A DNA stretch of 64,000 bases from Eutypella sp. D-1. Lineage: Eukaryota; Ascomycota; Sordariomycetes; Xylariales; Diatrypaceae. Positions within the stretch are counted from its first letter, which is position 1. Every line of letters begins with the position of its first letter. The DNA lies in NCBI GenBank assembly GCA_023313575.1, contig JAJTTP010000020.1:310001-374000 (forward strand). Reading direction: 5' to 3'. The position numbers were made by a program, and so were the translations under genes. Positions 1 through 18,549 of this stretch are shown piece by piece. The notes beneath the pieces were generated by a model. That model was not told where the DNA came from, searched no databases, and saw only the letters and a list, made by a program, of their open reading frames with translations.

Positions 1-86
1 TATTGTAGTCGCGTCGAACCTATCTAGTCTAGTCCACCCCAACACCTCGTCGCTTGCCCACTGACCTTGTTTCATCTCTCATGTAG

Positions 87-3000
87 TGCGACGGCCAGAA
101 GCCCTGTAGCCGATGTAAATCTCAGAAGGATGTCCAGTGTATATACGAAGTGCCCGTGCGCCAGTCCAAGGAAGGTCTGCGCCATCAGATCGAAACCCTC
201 CGCCAGCAAAAACGCCAGAGCGACTCCGTAATAGAAGCCCTCGCCCGGCCTGAGCTCCGGGGCGAGGTCCTCAACAGGATCCAGAATAAGCAGACCGTAC
301 AGACCATCTCGGAATGGCTCGACAGCAATGTGCCCCCGTCGCCGTCGCTAGGGGGGCCCGCGGCGACGGGACCCCATATGTCTGGTTTTGCCCACCACCA
401 GCAGTCCGAGACTCGGCCACCTGTTTCTGCTCTCCCGCCTTTGTCAATGTTCGGCAATGTCCAGGCACCTGCCGAAGGGTATGCGCCGGCGACCATGAGT
501 CCTCTGGGACCACAGCCGCTGAGCGGCCTCAAGCACGACTTCAGCGTCCCGAGCCCCTGGAACTTAACCCAGGCCCAGAGCCAGAGCCAGTCGGCCTCGG
601 CGAGGAGCGACTCCCACCCGGACATCCGGCAGTGGATAGCCGAGCCGCATTCCCGTGTCGGCATGTGGATCCAGGATCAGACGGCCTCCGAGTCCCCCGC
701 CTCGGGAGCCTCGGGAGCAGACCAGGTTTTGGAGCCCTTGGAGGACTGGTCCGACGCGAAGCGGCCACCCACCACGTGGACCGGCGTCACGAACGATGTC
801 CACTTGGTGCGCCACCTGCTGGCCCTGTACTTCTGTTGGGAATACCCCACGTTCGCGTCTCTGAGTAAGGAACACTTTCTCAAGGATTTCAACAGCGGTC
901 GCCATCGGTATTGCTCGCCCGTCCTGATCAACGCCCTGCTGGCCCTCGGCTGCCGGTTCTCAGAACAACCCCGGACGCGCGCGGACCCGAACGACCCCCG
1001 CACGGCCGGCGACCATTTCTTCAAGGAGGCCCTGCGACTGCTGTCCCGGGAGTCGAACCACCACAATCTCACCACGATCCAGGCCCTAGGAATCATGTCT
1101 ATAAGAGAGGCAAGTTGCGGCCGCGATTCGGAGTCCTGGTATTATGCCGGCCAGAGCATCCGTCTGACCACCGAGATGGGCCTGCATCGGCTGGCCGGAG
1201 ACGGCGACGCGGACGAGCTGGCCGTGCAGGCCGCGACCTTCTGGGGCGCCTTTGCGCTCGACCAGTGAGTTTCATTTCCACGGGAAGACAAAGGGTCCTT
1301 ATATATCGGCTGACCTATATATTCAGCGCATGGTCCCTTGCGACGGGATCTTTACCACAATGTTCCGCGTTTCCTCAACTCCCGCCCAAACCCGCCATCA
1401 TCGACGACATCGAGGCATCCCTCTGGATACCCTACACAGATGACGGTATGTTGTTGCTGCTGCTGCTGCTGTTGCTGACGCTTGGATAGCACCTCCCCCC
1501 CCTCCTAAATTCAGGAAGGAAAACCTGGCTTCTAATTTAATAACCTGGCTTCTAACTTTCTAGGCGCGCCTCTCTCCAGGTCCTGCGAACAGCCCTCCAA
1601 TGTCCGCTCGGTGTATAAGTGTTTCTGCGAGCTGAGCGAGCTCGTGCACAAGTCGCTCTACGTCCTGCACTCCCCCGTCCAGCCCGTCACCAGCCGCGAC
1701 TTGCTGTATATCTACCACGAGTACCTCAACTGGTACGACCGGATCCCCGAAGCCCTCCGCCTCGGACATAACTTCACCCCCGCCGTCCTCTTCGCTCAGT
1801 GAGTGATGCCCTCTAGTCCGCCCCAACCGCATCTTCGCTGTCGTCGAAAAATCTGGCTAATCGCACTGTTTTTTTTTTCTTTCTTAGCATGTATTACCAT
1901 TTCGCCATCCTCCTTCTATTCCGTCCGCTGGTCAAGTTACGCATCATCGGATCGTACGTGATCCCGCGCGACGTCTGCGTGCAGGCCGCGGACGCGATCC
2001 AGGGGCTCCTGCGCTCCTACGCACAACTGTACACCCTCAAGCGCACGCCGTCGTTCGTGCCGTATTTCGTGCTCACGTCGACGATCATGCATCTCGCCAG
2101 CGGCTCCGGTTCCTCCTCTTCCTCTAAGGGAGGCGGGTCGATCACGTCCCCGGCGGCGCAATCTAGCGCGTCTACGGTGAAACACGAATCTACTCGCGGA
2201 CATCAACAACAGCAACAACACGAGGGCATGCCGCCACCGCCGACTACAGCCTCTGCTCCTGAAGAGCCCGAGATGCAGCCGGCGACGATGTCGCCCTCGA
2301 GCACGACGACGACCGCGAAACTGCACCCGCGGGCGGCGGAGGCGCTGGCGCAGGGGATCGCGGACCTCGCGGAGATGGCGCCGTGTCACCACTTCGCGGA
2401 GCAGGCGCTCAGTATCCTACGGTACCTGGCGAAGAAGTGGAACGTCGAGGTGGATATCCCACGACGGACCACCGGCACCACCACTGCCGCCACCACCGCC
2501 ACCAACAACAACAACACCAACACCACCAACAACGGTAACTCAGCAGCAATAGAAACAGTAAAGAAGCAAGAAAAGGAGGAAGAGGAAGAAGAGGAAGAAG
2601 AGGAAGAAGAAGAGGAAGAGGGTAATAATGACGCCGATGCCGATGACGAAGACGACGACGCACATATCCGCTCCGCGACGAGCAGTCTGAATTTCTTCGT
2701 GCCGAAAGTCGTCGAGACGGATTTCATCTGCGACTGGGGTGGGGCCCCCGCCCCCAACGAACCGCCAAAAACCAAAACCTCCTATAAGAAGAAGAAGACT
2801 CCAAAACAACAGCCCCCGTCACAACAACGAATACCCGATGGCGACGGCGGCGGCGGTGGTGGGGGGCAGGGACTGGATAGCCATATGAGCGGGATGGAGA
2901 CGCCGCCACCGCCACCGCCCGGCGGCCGCGTAGCTGCTGCCATGCAGCCCCTGGCGCCGACCAATACCAATACCACTACCAATACCACCACTACCAACAC

Positions 3001-3139
3001 AGCCGACGACGGCAACGCGTCCACGACGACGACGACGACCTCCTTCCAGAACCCCCTGTTCTGGCCCTTCCCTATGCAAGGGCGGCCTATGTTGCCCGAG
3101 GGCCCGCGGTTGCGGGAGGCGGGGTTTGAGCCTTTGTGA
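87..3139 (+). CDS. Zn2Cys6 fungal transcription factor, 5' end outside the window
   Basis: This is most of a binuclear zinc-cluster regulator, a nuclear DNA-binding protein. Exons are 87-1264, 1327-1445, 1564-1798 and 1888-3139, joined in matching phase to 927 codons plus stop. The first visible exon opens in the zinc cluster: the KCDG-type cysteine at 87, then C-x2-C and C-x7-C, so the first two cysteines lie on an upstream exon. A short coiled coil (LRHQIETLRQQ) follows, and a middle homology region runs from about VHLVRHLLALYF to the end of the hydrophobic block in exon 4 (MYYHFAILLLFRPL). The joined segment reading WSLATG then LPPKPAII resembles NirA/NIT4-like regulators from memory, but no target can be assigned. 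The C-terminal third is low complexity, with a long acidic glutamate tract near 2575-2622 and Thr/Asn, Gly and Pro runs. Family is confident; subfamily is not. Confidence 0.85.
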
Positions 3140-4644
3140 TGCGGTGGGTGGGGGTTGTGTTGGGGGGGGGGAGAACAGGGGGGAAGGGTGAAAGGGGGAA
3201 ATGAGGGAGGGGGCCACCTGCGAAGGAAGCAGGAAGGCAGCCATGAAAAGGAAAGAAGGAATAAAGAATTTAAATCGAGCGATCAATGTACATGTTTTGG
3301 CTTTTTCTCTCTCTCTTTCTTTTCGCAGGCCAGACGACGACGCTGATGCTGATGCTGATGCTGATGTTCATCATGATGATCATGATCCAAAATAAAAACC
3401 CCTCTTATCTTGCTCCATCCCCCTCTCCCCCCCTTTTTCTTCTTCTTCTTTCCTTTCGTGTGTTCTATGTGTTATGTACCTATGTTCAGTCTCTATTGCT
3501 TGCTTGCTTGTTTATGTGCTTGCGGGAGTATGCGGGATACCATACCATACCATACCATACCAAGGTTTGGGGTTTCCCTCTTCTCTTTTGTTTTTTTCTG
3601 TTCTTGTTTTAGGTATGTATGTATGTATGTAGAAAGCCACGGCGGTATAGGGATTTGATCGGGCTATCGTAAGGGGGAAGGTAGAGCTAGAAAGGAGGGA
3701 GATAGGCAGAGCCGGGGGGGGGGGGGGGTCACCGGACCCCCGCCTCGGAACGAGAACGGCGGGGACGTTGCTCGCCTCGGTTCCCGTTGTGTCCCTGGCC
3801 ATCCATCGGAGCCGAGTCGACTCGGGGAAGGGAGGGGAGCCCTGATTCTATAGCCAGGGCGTGAGGCCGAGTAGTCAGCGAGCTACTTTAGGCGAGAGGC
3901 GGGTCAAAGGGCCAGGAACTACTAGGACGTCCTTCCTGCTTCCTAGTCGTTCTCCGTTCCGGCGATAACACAAATGTCACATCGGTTAGTCGGGGTGGGG
4001 TGGAATGATCGGTCGTAATAAGGGAAGGAGTTAACTACGAACGAGGGAGGATCCTTACGATTCGAACCCTTGGCTCGGATCTCCGACGGGCGCTTAAAGT
4101 GACGGAGAAGACTGCCTGGCGGAGCGCCGACGTTGAAGAGCATGGGGGACTGACTGACTCCTGGGTCTTTTTGAGGGGTCACATCCGGACCGGGAGATGT
4201 GGGGGGGGGGGGGGGGGATGCTGGAGATAAAGTCGTGTTATGTCCGGTCTTGACTCCGGCTGCTGTGGAAAAACGGTGATTTCTGTGGTGGATACGGGTG
4301 TAAGAAGAAAGTCTGTTACGGAGATGAACGACAGGGGGGTTGTAGGAGTGGTTGCCTGCCCGGATTTTACGATATCAAACTCGGCGTTTCCTAGAATGGA
4401 AGTTTACGGATTTACGAGTGCTCGGACTGATGGTATATGGGTGTAGGATATGGTTGTTATGGACTGTGATAAGAGGGGGGGGGGGGGGGGGGGGGCAGAC
4501 GTGGGATATAAAAGCAGAGTATTTCGCAGCGCCGATATCAAGGTGTTTGTGAGGAACCATTCTCACCTTCACCGTTAGGAAACATTCATCAAGCATCCTT
4601 TACTTAGCGTGCGGCAGCGACTTCGAAAAGCACAGTACCCAGGC
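3140..4644. other. Intergenic region, low complexity
   Basis: I see no gene here. The stretch holds simple repeats: GCTGAT units near 3341-3366, CATAC units near 3541-3561, GTAT units near 3613-3630, and poly-G runs near 3713-3728, 4200-4217 and 4476-4495. The part before 4645 should contain the promoter of the oxidoreductase gene, but I recognise no specific site. Confidence 0.6.
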
Positions 4645-5779
4645 ATGTCTACCATGGAACAACAACCCCCGTTGCCGGCAACGCAGCGCGCGCTGGTCCT
4701 AAACTCAGTTCGGGACCCCCTCGACATGTCCGTCGACCCCGCGCGCCCGACGCCGCAAGCGACAACGGGATCCGCCGTAATCCGGGTGCTGGCGGCGGGC
4801 GTCCTAGCATACGGGCGCGAAGTCTACAGCGGGGTGCGGACGTACCCGTTCCCGACGCCGATGGTGCCTGGGCTCGCGGCCGTAGGACGGGTAGCGGCGG
4901 TGGGACCCGACGCTGTGCTGCTGCGGCCGGGGGACCTCGTGTTCGCGGACCCGTTCATCCGCGGCCGCGACGACGACGCCGCACGCCTGATTCTCGGACT
5001 CGCACACGGCGGCGGCCCCGCCGCCCGATCCCTCATGCACGGGCCCCTCTGGCGCGACGGCGCGTACGCGGAGTTCGCGCGCCTGCCGCTGGAGAATCTG
5101 CATGTGCTGGACGAGGCGGCGTTGCTTGGCGATGATAAAGAGAAAGGGGGTCTCGGCTACAAAGTCGAGGACCTCCTGGCCATCGGCAACATGCTGGTGC
5201 CGTACGGCGGGTTCCGGGACGTCGGGCTGCAGGCCGGCGAAAAGGTGGTGGTGGCGCCGGCGACGGGGACGTTCGGGGGCGCGCGAAGTCGTCGCCATGG
5301 GGCGGGACGCGGAAAAGCTCTCAGTGCTCGCGGCATTGGAACCGCGCGCCGTGCGCACCGTGCGCATCGCGGGCGACGCGGAGGCAGAGGCGGCGGAACT
5401 CCGCGGGGGCTCGGGTCCCGCGGACGTGTTCCTCGACCTATCGCCGCCCGGGTCCGGGGACAGCTCGCACCTGGCAGCGGGGATCCTAGCGCTGGGGCGC
5501 GGGGGGCGCGCCAGCCTCATGGGCGGACAGTGGGACGAGCCCGCGCGGTACCCCTCGCGCGCCATCACGAGCAATGATCTTCGCCTCTGCGGGAAGTGGA
5601 TGTACGAGCGCGCTGATGTCGGTGCGTTTCTGCGCCTCGTGGAGGCGGGGCGCGTCCGGCTTGGCGCTGCTGGGGGCATCACCGTCGCCGGCCGCTTTGG
5701 CCTCGAGCAGTTCGAGCTGGCGTTCGAGTGCGCTGCCAGGAATAATCGGGCTACCTCGCTGACTGTCATTGTACCTTGA
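4645..5779 (+). pseudogene. MDR zinc-type alcohol dehydrogenase/quinone oxidoreductase-like gene with an internal deletion
   Basis: The ATG at 4645 opens a medium-chain dehydrogenase/reductase. The N-terminal GroES-like domain is clear (GLAAVGRVAAVGPDAV, RPGDLVFADPF), followed by GEKVVVAPATGTFGG. At about 5278-5285 the reading frame changes: the family sequence resumes in another frame with AREVVAMGRDAEKL and continues to TSLTVIVP and the stop at 5777-5779. By comparison with the family, about 9-10 codons of the nucleotide-binding Rossmann turn and first helix are missing. The deletion must be 3n+2 bases, which breaks the frame. GGCGCG, the sequence at the junction, is common in this GC-rich gene, so slippage between short repeats is plausible. 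No GT-AG intron explains the change. In its original form it would have been an NAD(P)-dependent oxidoreductase of unknown substrate. An assembly error is possible but less likely than a deletion. Confidence 0.75.
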
Positions 5780-8700
5780 GAGCCGCTCATTGGGGAGGGA
5801 AGGGGACAGCGGGGAAGGGAGGGGGTTTTTTTTTTTTGTCTTCTCTGTTCTGTTCTATGCACAACCTGTTTGCTTAGTAGGTATTGTTTTTGTCTTAGAG
5901 CTAGCCACGATATCTCTACTCTTCATATGTTGCATTTGTTTGCGTAATACGGGCGCTTGCCCGCTTATCTTCTTGTCTTACAGCGCTTCCGTCTGTGGCG
6001 CGTGCACGCAAACCTACCTCTCCGGGTCGAAGCTATGAAGATGACGTCTATCTAACTAGTCCCAGCAGTCGTCGGTGTTGCAGCGACCGCGTAAAATAGC
6101 GTGATTTACGTTGTTAGAGTTATATATAATGTAACGCTACTACCTATCAATTATCTCAAACAGCGCGTATCCTAAATGATCACCCCGTCAGCAGTCCTTA
6201 AGACACGATAAGCTTTTCTATCCCCCCCCCCCTGCCCCTGAGGGAGATCGACGGGGAAGATCGGCCGGTTTTCTTTTCTCTCTTCTTTTCTTTTCGATTT
6301 CCCGCTATTTAGGGCTAGCCCAGCAAACGGCCGCAGATCGTCGAAAGGAAAACCTCCGTTCTGCCCCCCATCTCGGTTGTCACCTACCTACCTACCTCAC
6401 CTCACCCTGGGCAACTGGGGCACCACTACATAGACCCGGCCGATCCATGCAGCCCATCAAGCCGATTTACATAGACGTAGCCACTTAAAACCACTGCATT
6501 GCAACAACGACGGCAGCGGCAGCGGCAGCGGAAGAAGGCCCCTCGCGTCCCGACTGGATAGGTCTGTTAGCGGAGAAAAAAAAGAATGGCGACCACGGGT
6601 TCCATGATGTGCTGTGATAGCGAAGGCCACCAAAAAAAACAAAAAAAAACCAACAACACAGAACCACTGACCGGGTATCGCTATGTACGCTCCCTCCCTG
6701 TGGCAATCCCATCTCTGGTGTTCACATCCATAGGCGGGCGCGGGTCGTCCGAAGGTGGGGATCTTCCAGGCTGGCTGGGCGGGATCACCAGACGGGGCTG
6801 CATGGAGATGGCACTATAAAACCCGATGGTGGGGTTATGATGTAATCGCGCCTCGACCTGGTGGCCCAGCTTTGCCCAGGGGAGCGGGTTTCCGCTCCCA
6901 CCTACCTACCTCCCCTTGGTTCGCAAGGGAGAGTTTTATTTTTTGTCGTCACCACGGCCAGGTCCGTAGCCAGTGTAGGTAGGAGATACGAGTGGGCTCG
7001 GTTCTTATGCGGATACGGAGAGGGGATACTGAGTTTCTAAATCATTCATTGGTGTCGTTGACGTGGGCTTTTTTTTTCTTTTTTACATATAGGTATCATA
7101 TGGAAGCGGTCACAAGGAGAGCGCGCGGAGGGGCCTGTGACGCAAATTTGTGGGGGCGCCCTGAAATCGAAGGTCCCTCGGTGGCTTGGTGAGACATGCG
7201 TTGCCGTTTGCTCACCTGAACACAGGGGGTCCGGGGTCGTGGTAAGTAGTCGCGATAGTGGCTGGTGGCTGGTGGAAGAGGTTATTAGGTGAGAGTATCT
7301 GGGTTTCTGGGCTTAAATCATGCGGTGGTGGTGGCGGCGAGGTGAATGTCGAAGCTATATAAGTGTTAGGAAGTTATGACATTGGTGATAAAACCTTGGA
7401 AAGAGTATGAAAGGCCGTTCAGATGGGAGAAATAACGATGTAATGCATACCTGTTTCGGTAGTTTGCTGCTAAACAGTAAAGTAATAACGCTCCCGAGTC
7501 TTCGTAGGTACCGAACCATGAGGCCGGGTTGCCTGTTCGGACCAAGCCGCGCAGCAGTTCAAGGGTATTAGCATTCAACCTTCATACATACATACCCAAG
7601 TATCCGGGGTGTGCTAGGTCGATCTCGTGAACGTAGTGTAGCGCTGAGTGCTCACACCTAGAGAGATAATACCGTTGATTATTTCTGGCCGACTGGCACG
7701 GCCAATAGGTGATAATGCCATGGCCGTTTCGGGATGCTGTAACCGAGTTCTGCAATCCGCATCCTTCTTGTTGGCGACCCTGGTTCTTTGTAAATGTTGG
7801 GCATAGAGCAGGGTCCAGGTAAGCATTGCTGGCATAACATCAATTTGACCACCTCAGTATTCATGTTAATGATCTCAAGCTGGGGCAATGAAGGATATAC
7901 CTAGATGTGAAATCGAACTACTGGAAGGAACAAACTCCCTCGAGGCTAAGAAGCATCTATAGAATATAGGTATCTTGTTACGTAGTCTTCAAGGCTTCCC
8001 AAAAAGGCAATCCATCCTCGAACTGTGGCGTTACTTCGAGGAGAATGGGGATCTCTTCCCAATGGCATGCATTCGCTAATTGGGGTGCGTCTCGGGTAAC
8101 ACGATAACCTGTACACGGGTAGTTCTTTATTAACCTCCTGTTTGCCTGTGCAACACTGCCCAACCCCTTAAGAGACCAAGCCGCCAGGCGTTGTTATGGC
8201 AATCCCGAACGGGCGAGGCCTTATGATATACACTGGCCTCTGTTGGTATATTCCCGGTATACAGCCTTCCTTCCCACCGTTGCTAAGCATTACATCCCAC
8301 ATTATAGATTTTATGCGTATATATCCACGTTAACTCGACCCCGGAGATCTATATTCGTATCCTTAGGTATGTATGTATATATGTTCCTAGATAGCTCCTG
8401 GGGAAGAAGAGACTTATAGCCCCCTTTTCACCCTACGGCATAAGCAGACTTCATGCCCTTTTCCTGCCGTTTGATTGGACGGCTTATCCATCCCGTCTAA
8501 CCCGTGTTACACCAGCCACAATTTACTTATATACCCCAGAGGACCCCCCTGGCCCGCGAAGGGCTGGGCTGTTGTTAAGCGCCTAGCCAGCGCCCCACAT
8601 ATATTATATAGTAGTAAGGTAACGCCACAGACTGACAGAGCCCGGGGAACTGACAAGCCGATATGGTATTACTACTAAGTAAGTACGGATTCCCACTGCT

Positions 8701-10443
8701 ACGCCCCCCTGCCCCCCCACTTGTGGGTTTCTTTCACCTGCGGATGACGTCCCCCCCTTGCCCCTCCTACATACACTATATCCCCGCTTGGCCCTGGGAT
8801 CCAGCCCATCCGAGGCCGTCCAGCCCTGATCTACATCAACCTTACATATGTACTTGCGTTATACGCACCGCACCGCCTTAAGGTAACCTTGCCTTCTGCA
8901 ACTAAACAAGATCGATTCGATGGGTTGTTTTCTTTGGGCTTCGAAGGGGGAGGGGGAAGAGGAGGAGGAGGAGACGCAGAAAAAGATCCGGGCATTATAT
9001 GCAGCTATTTTCATCCATCCATCCATAGATCTATCTGGTCAGGTCAGGCACTACTGCGTTGGTGGTTTGATAAGTTGCCTTGCTTCTCTTTCGCTTTTGC
9101 TCTGCTCTGCTCTGCTCTGCTCTGCTCTGCTTCTGTACTATAGTTACTTAAAGTATTTAGTAGTGCAAGCGAACGAGTTAAGTTGGTTGGGTTGGATCCC
9201 ATTGGCCTCGAATAAGTTTTCTCTCCTCATGTTATTAATCTGTTCGGGGTTCGCTACGTTGCTTTAAGCCTGCCTGCCATAACATATATGACATAACTGC
9301 TGAATCATACGTTTTTCTTTCTTTCTGTTTCGGCTGGTTTTTTTTTTTCTTTTGCTAGTAACTGCCTCCTGGGGCTATCATCGTCATTATCATTGATTTC
9401 TCGGGGCTCTCTCTTATCGACTGTCTTCGTCCTCCCGTGCTATACAAAAAGAAAAACTAGATCGTATATAGAAAAGAAAACAGCCTTTTCTTGGCCTCTC
9501 TTCTCACTCTGAGGAAGGAACCTTAATTTTTTCGACATCATCACCATCGTCATCGTCGGTAGCGTAGTCCAGAACCAGATCCAGAATCTTGCAGGACCAT
9601 CCCATTCTTCTCGACCATTTCAAACGGTGCTGCCGGCTACAACGAAACGCATACCTAACCCAAACCAACCCTCGCCATCCGTTTGTTTCTTATCATCATC
9701 CTCTCCCCTCCTCTCCTCTCTTCTCCCCGTACCATCCTCGAGGAACCAAAACTCAACCCGCGATTTAACTTCGTTGATAATTCCGGACAGCGTTGCGCGG
9801 ACCGACCGACGGCGCCTTTGTTGGTCCCTGGATTTTTTTTTAGCGAGTTATAAGTTTGGGGCCGTGGTACAGGCAATACGATACAATACAAATAACATAT
9901 AACAAGCCGTGTCAAAAAAAGGTTTCATCAATCAAACAACTTTCAAACTACCTAACCCGAGGGCGGAACCACGTCTTGAATCAAGTTCAATAAGGATCTC
10001 TTGTCCCATCATCTTTCCTCCCCCCTATCTTTTTTTTTCTTTCCCTCCTCCCACCTCGGGTTTCTTCTGCATTATAGCTTTTTTTACCCCTTTCTTTTCT
10101 CTTACCCTCAATCACCCCGCCACCCCCCCCCCCCTCAGTTCTGAGAACGAAGAGCGCAAAGATCTAGAAGAATAGAATTTACATCCCCCCCAATATAAAA
10201 AAAAGCGGAAAAGAAAAAAGCGAAGACCGAAGACCGGATTTTTTTTCCTCTCTTGAGTTTACCTGTTCCGGGCGCAACCTAAGCCTACTTCGCGCAGGTC
10301 CAGCGCATCGCTTAATATCGCATCGCGTGGCTTTTCCTTTTCTCTCTCTTTTTCCCCGGCTGCAAGAAAATAGAGTTTGCGACCAAACGCCCCCGCCACG
10401 AGGGTAACGTCAGATCGGAAAACTTTAAAACCCCCACAAAACC
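5780..10443. other. Long gene-free region and presumed leader of the downstream exon
   Basis: I find no convincing coding region in these 4.7 kb; the open frames present are short and compositionally biased. There is a TGCTC pentanucleotide tract near 9098-9131, several CCTA/CTAC repeats, and from about 9650 onward a pyrimidine-rich stretch typical of fungal promoters and long 5' leaders, leading to the ATG at 10444. No tRNA with paired arms was found. Confidence 0.5.
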
Positions 10444-10937
10444 ATGAACGGAACGCAAGTCACGACCACTACGAGAACAGAAACAGTAGCAGCACCGACA
10501 GCAGCGGAAGCAGCACCAGTAGCGGCATCGGCAGCACACTCGTCAACCCCTTCTCAGTCACAACAACAGCAGACGCAGCAGAAGCAGCCGAAAGCGCAAT
10601 CGCAATCGCAATCGCGATCCCAGGGAACCCACCAACAGCAGAACCCACAACCACAAATGACCTCCTCGCCGCAGCAGCCACAGCAACAACCAGCGGCGGC
10701 GGCGCCGCCCCCGCCCCCGCCCCCACCGCCGTCATCGTCCCAGGCCGAAGCCAAAACCAAAACCGAACCCGAACCCGAACCCGAAGCCGCCGAAGTCACG
10801 GCCGCCACCCCGCCGATGATGGCCGGAGCAAACGGAAACCCGGACTCGACGACGTCACCCCCCGGCTCCTCCGCAGCGATCAACAAGAAGCGCAAGAAGG
10901 AAGGCCTGAAGCCCATCATTACCAACGAGACGCCAGA
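10444..10937 (+). CDS. Coding exon, probably the distal first exon of the SR-protein kinase gene
   Basis: The ATG at 10444 opens a 164-codon exon rich in Gln, Pro, Ala, Thr and Ser that ends in a basic segment, INKKRKKEGLKPIIT. The frame stops one codon later, but a perfect donor (GTGAGT, 10938-10943) precedes the stop, so the exon should be spliced. It leaves two bases of a codon. The first acceptors able to continue it into recognisable protein are at 15308 and 15329, before the kinase domain; both supply exactly the one missing base. From memory, KKRKK-GLKPIIT-type sequence precedes the kinase domain in several fungal SR-protein kinases. Joined, the protein would have about 725 residues. 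The intron would be about 4.4 kb, very long for this organism, so a separate gene with undetected exons remains possible. The poly-Pro stretch and lysine cluster (possible nuclear signal) are visible. Confidence 0.5.
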
Positions 10938-17329
<6,392 letters not shown>

Positions 17330-17603
17330 ATAAGATAAGATGAGATGAGATCCTTCCTTCGCCCCCCTTTTGTGTTGTTTAGTTCAGCAGTTTAGCCTAG
17401 CCTAGCCTAGTCTAGTCTAAGTAGTAGCTTAGTCTATCTATCTAGCCCCAGCCAGCCCCAAGTACGAGAACAAGAACGGTCGAGGTGAGGCACTGTGATT
17501 GTCTGACTGTACTGTATAAATATAAGTGCCTCGAGGAGAGGAGAGGAGAGGAGGGGTATGAAGAATTAGGCGAGGGAGGGGTTGTAGGGTAGACAAGGTT
17601 CAG

Positions 17604-17637
<34 letters not shown>

Positions 17638-18549
17638 CAGGGCAGGGAAAGGATGGGCAGGGCAGGGGTAGGGCAGGGGAATGGGATGGATAATTCAATT
17701 GTTTTTTTATTATTCATCATTCGTTGAGCTTCGATGTAGAGAGTTGTGTTGAGTCGAGTTAAGAGATTTTTAAATCGGAGGTACGTTGAGCAGAGAAGTA
17801 AAGTAGAGTAGAGCAGTATAAAGCAAAGCAGTATAAAGCAGAGCAGAGGAGAACAGAGCAGTGCATAATAAAGACGATCAGACGCAGGGACAGGACTGGA
17901 CAGGACGGGACTGGACTGGGCAGGACTAGGTGATAGGCGATAGGATTATATCAATGTCAATATCAAAAGTCAATATCAACGTCAATGTTAAAAGTTGAAG
18001 TGAAAAAGTCACACTCGCATAATCGCACTCTCCTCGTAACCACACACACGCACACACACACACTCTCTCTCTCTCTCTTGCACGCATATACGCTCACATA
18101 TCACACTCACACACCCACACCTATACGCGAGCAAAGTCCACATGTACATGAGGAATTAGAAAAGAAAAAAAAAACAACTGTCTCGTCTCTCCTCCGAATC
18201 TTCTTCTTCTTCTTTTTCCCTTTCCTTTTTTTCTCTCTCTTTTTAGGGAGAAGGGGGAAGGCGGGGGAGGGCCCGAGAAGCGAGAGAAAATTCATTTCAT
18301 ATAAAGAAGATGGAAGATGGAAGATGGAAGAAGGGGAAGGGGAAGAGGATGGAGTGCGCATGAGCTTCTTTCTTTCTTATCTTCTTTCTTAGCTTATCTT
18401 CTCCTTTGTAAGGAGTAACGGGTGATATAGGGGGGGCGAAGGGTAAAAGTAATGCAAAGGTTGGGTGGATAGATGGATAGAAATGTAGTTTTTAAAGATG
18501 TGAAAGAAAGTAAAGTAAGCAAACTATAAAGCTGCGCATCATTTGAGAG
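17330..18549. other. Intergenic low-complexity region
   Basis: This stretch follows the kinase stop codon. It contains TAGCC and TCTAG repeats, a GA run near 17608-17634, GAGCAGTATAAAGCA-type short repeats near 17800-17870, a CA/CT run near 18042-18080 and GGAAGAT units near 18310-18330. I see no gene in it. Confidence 0.6.

Noticed and set aside
2386..2809. Open frames on the minus strand opposite the transcription factor
   Set aside because: They are translations of the reverse of low-complexity repeats (Ser/Leu runs) inside a confident coding exon.
4030..4100. GATTCGAACCC resembling the reverse complement of a tRNA B box
   Set aside because: The flanking bases do not form a T stem, and no anticodon arm or acceptor stem can be drawn on either strand.
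5230..5290. A GT...AG segment that could be read as a 46-nt intron explaining the MDR frame change
   Set aside because: Splicing it out would remove the conserved VVVAPATGTFGG motif that is visibly coding.
4804..5862. A 352-codon minus-strand frame opposite the MDR gene
   Set aside because: It is a GC-rich shadow with Arg/Pro-rich composition and no family resemblance; the plus strand shows clear MDR motifs.
9098..9131. TGCTC tandem repeat considered as a CRISPR-like array
   Set aside because: It is a simple pentanucleotide microsatellite with no spacers, in a eukaryotic genome.
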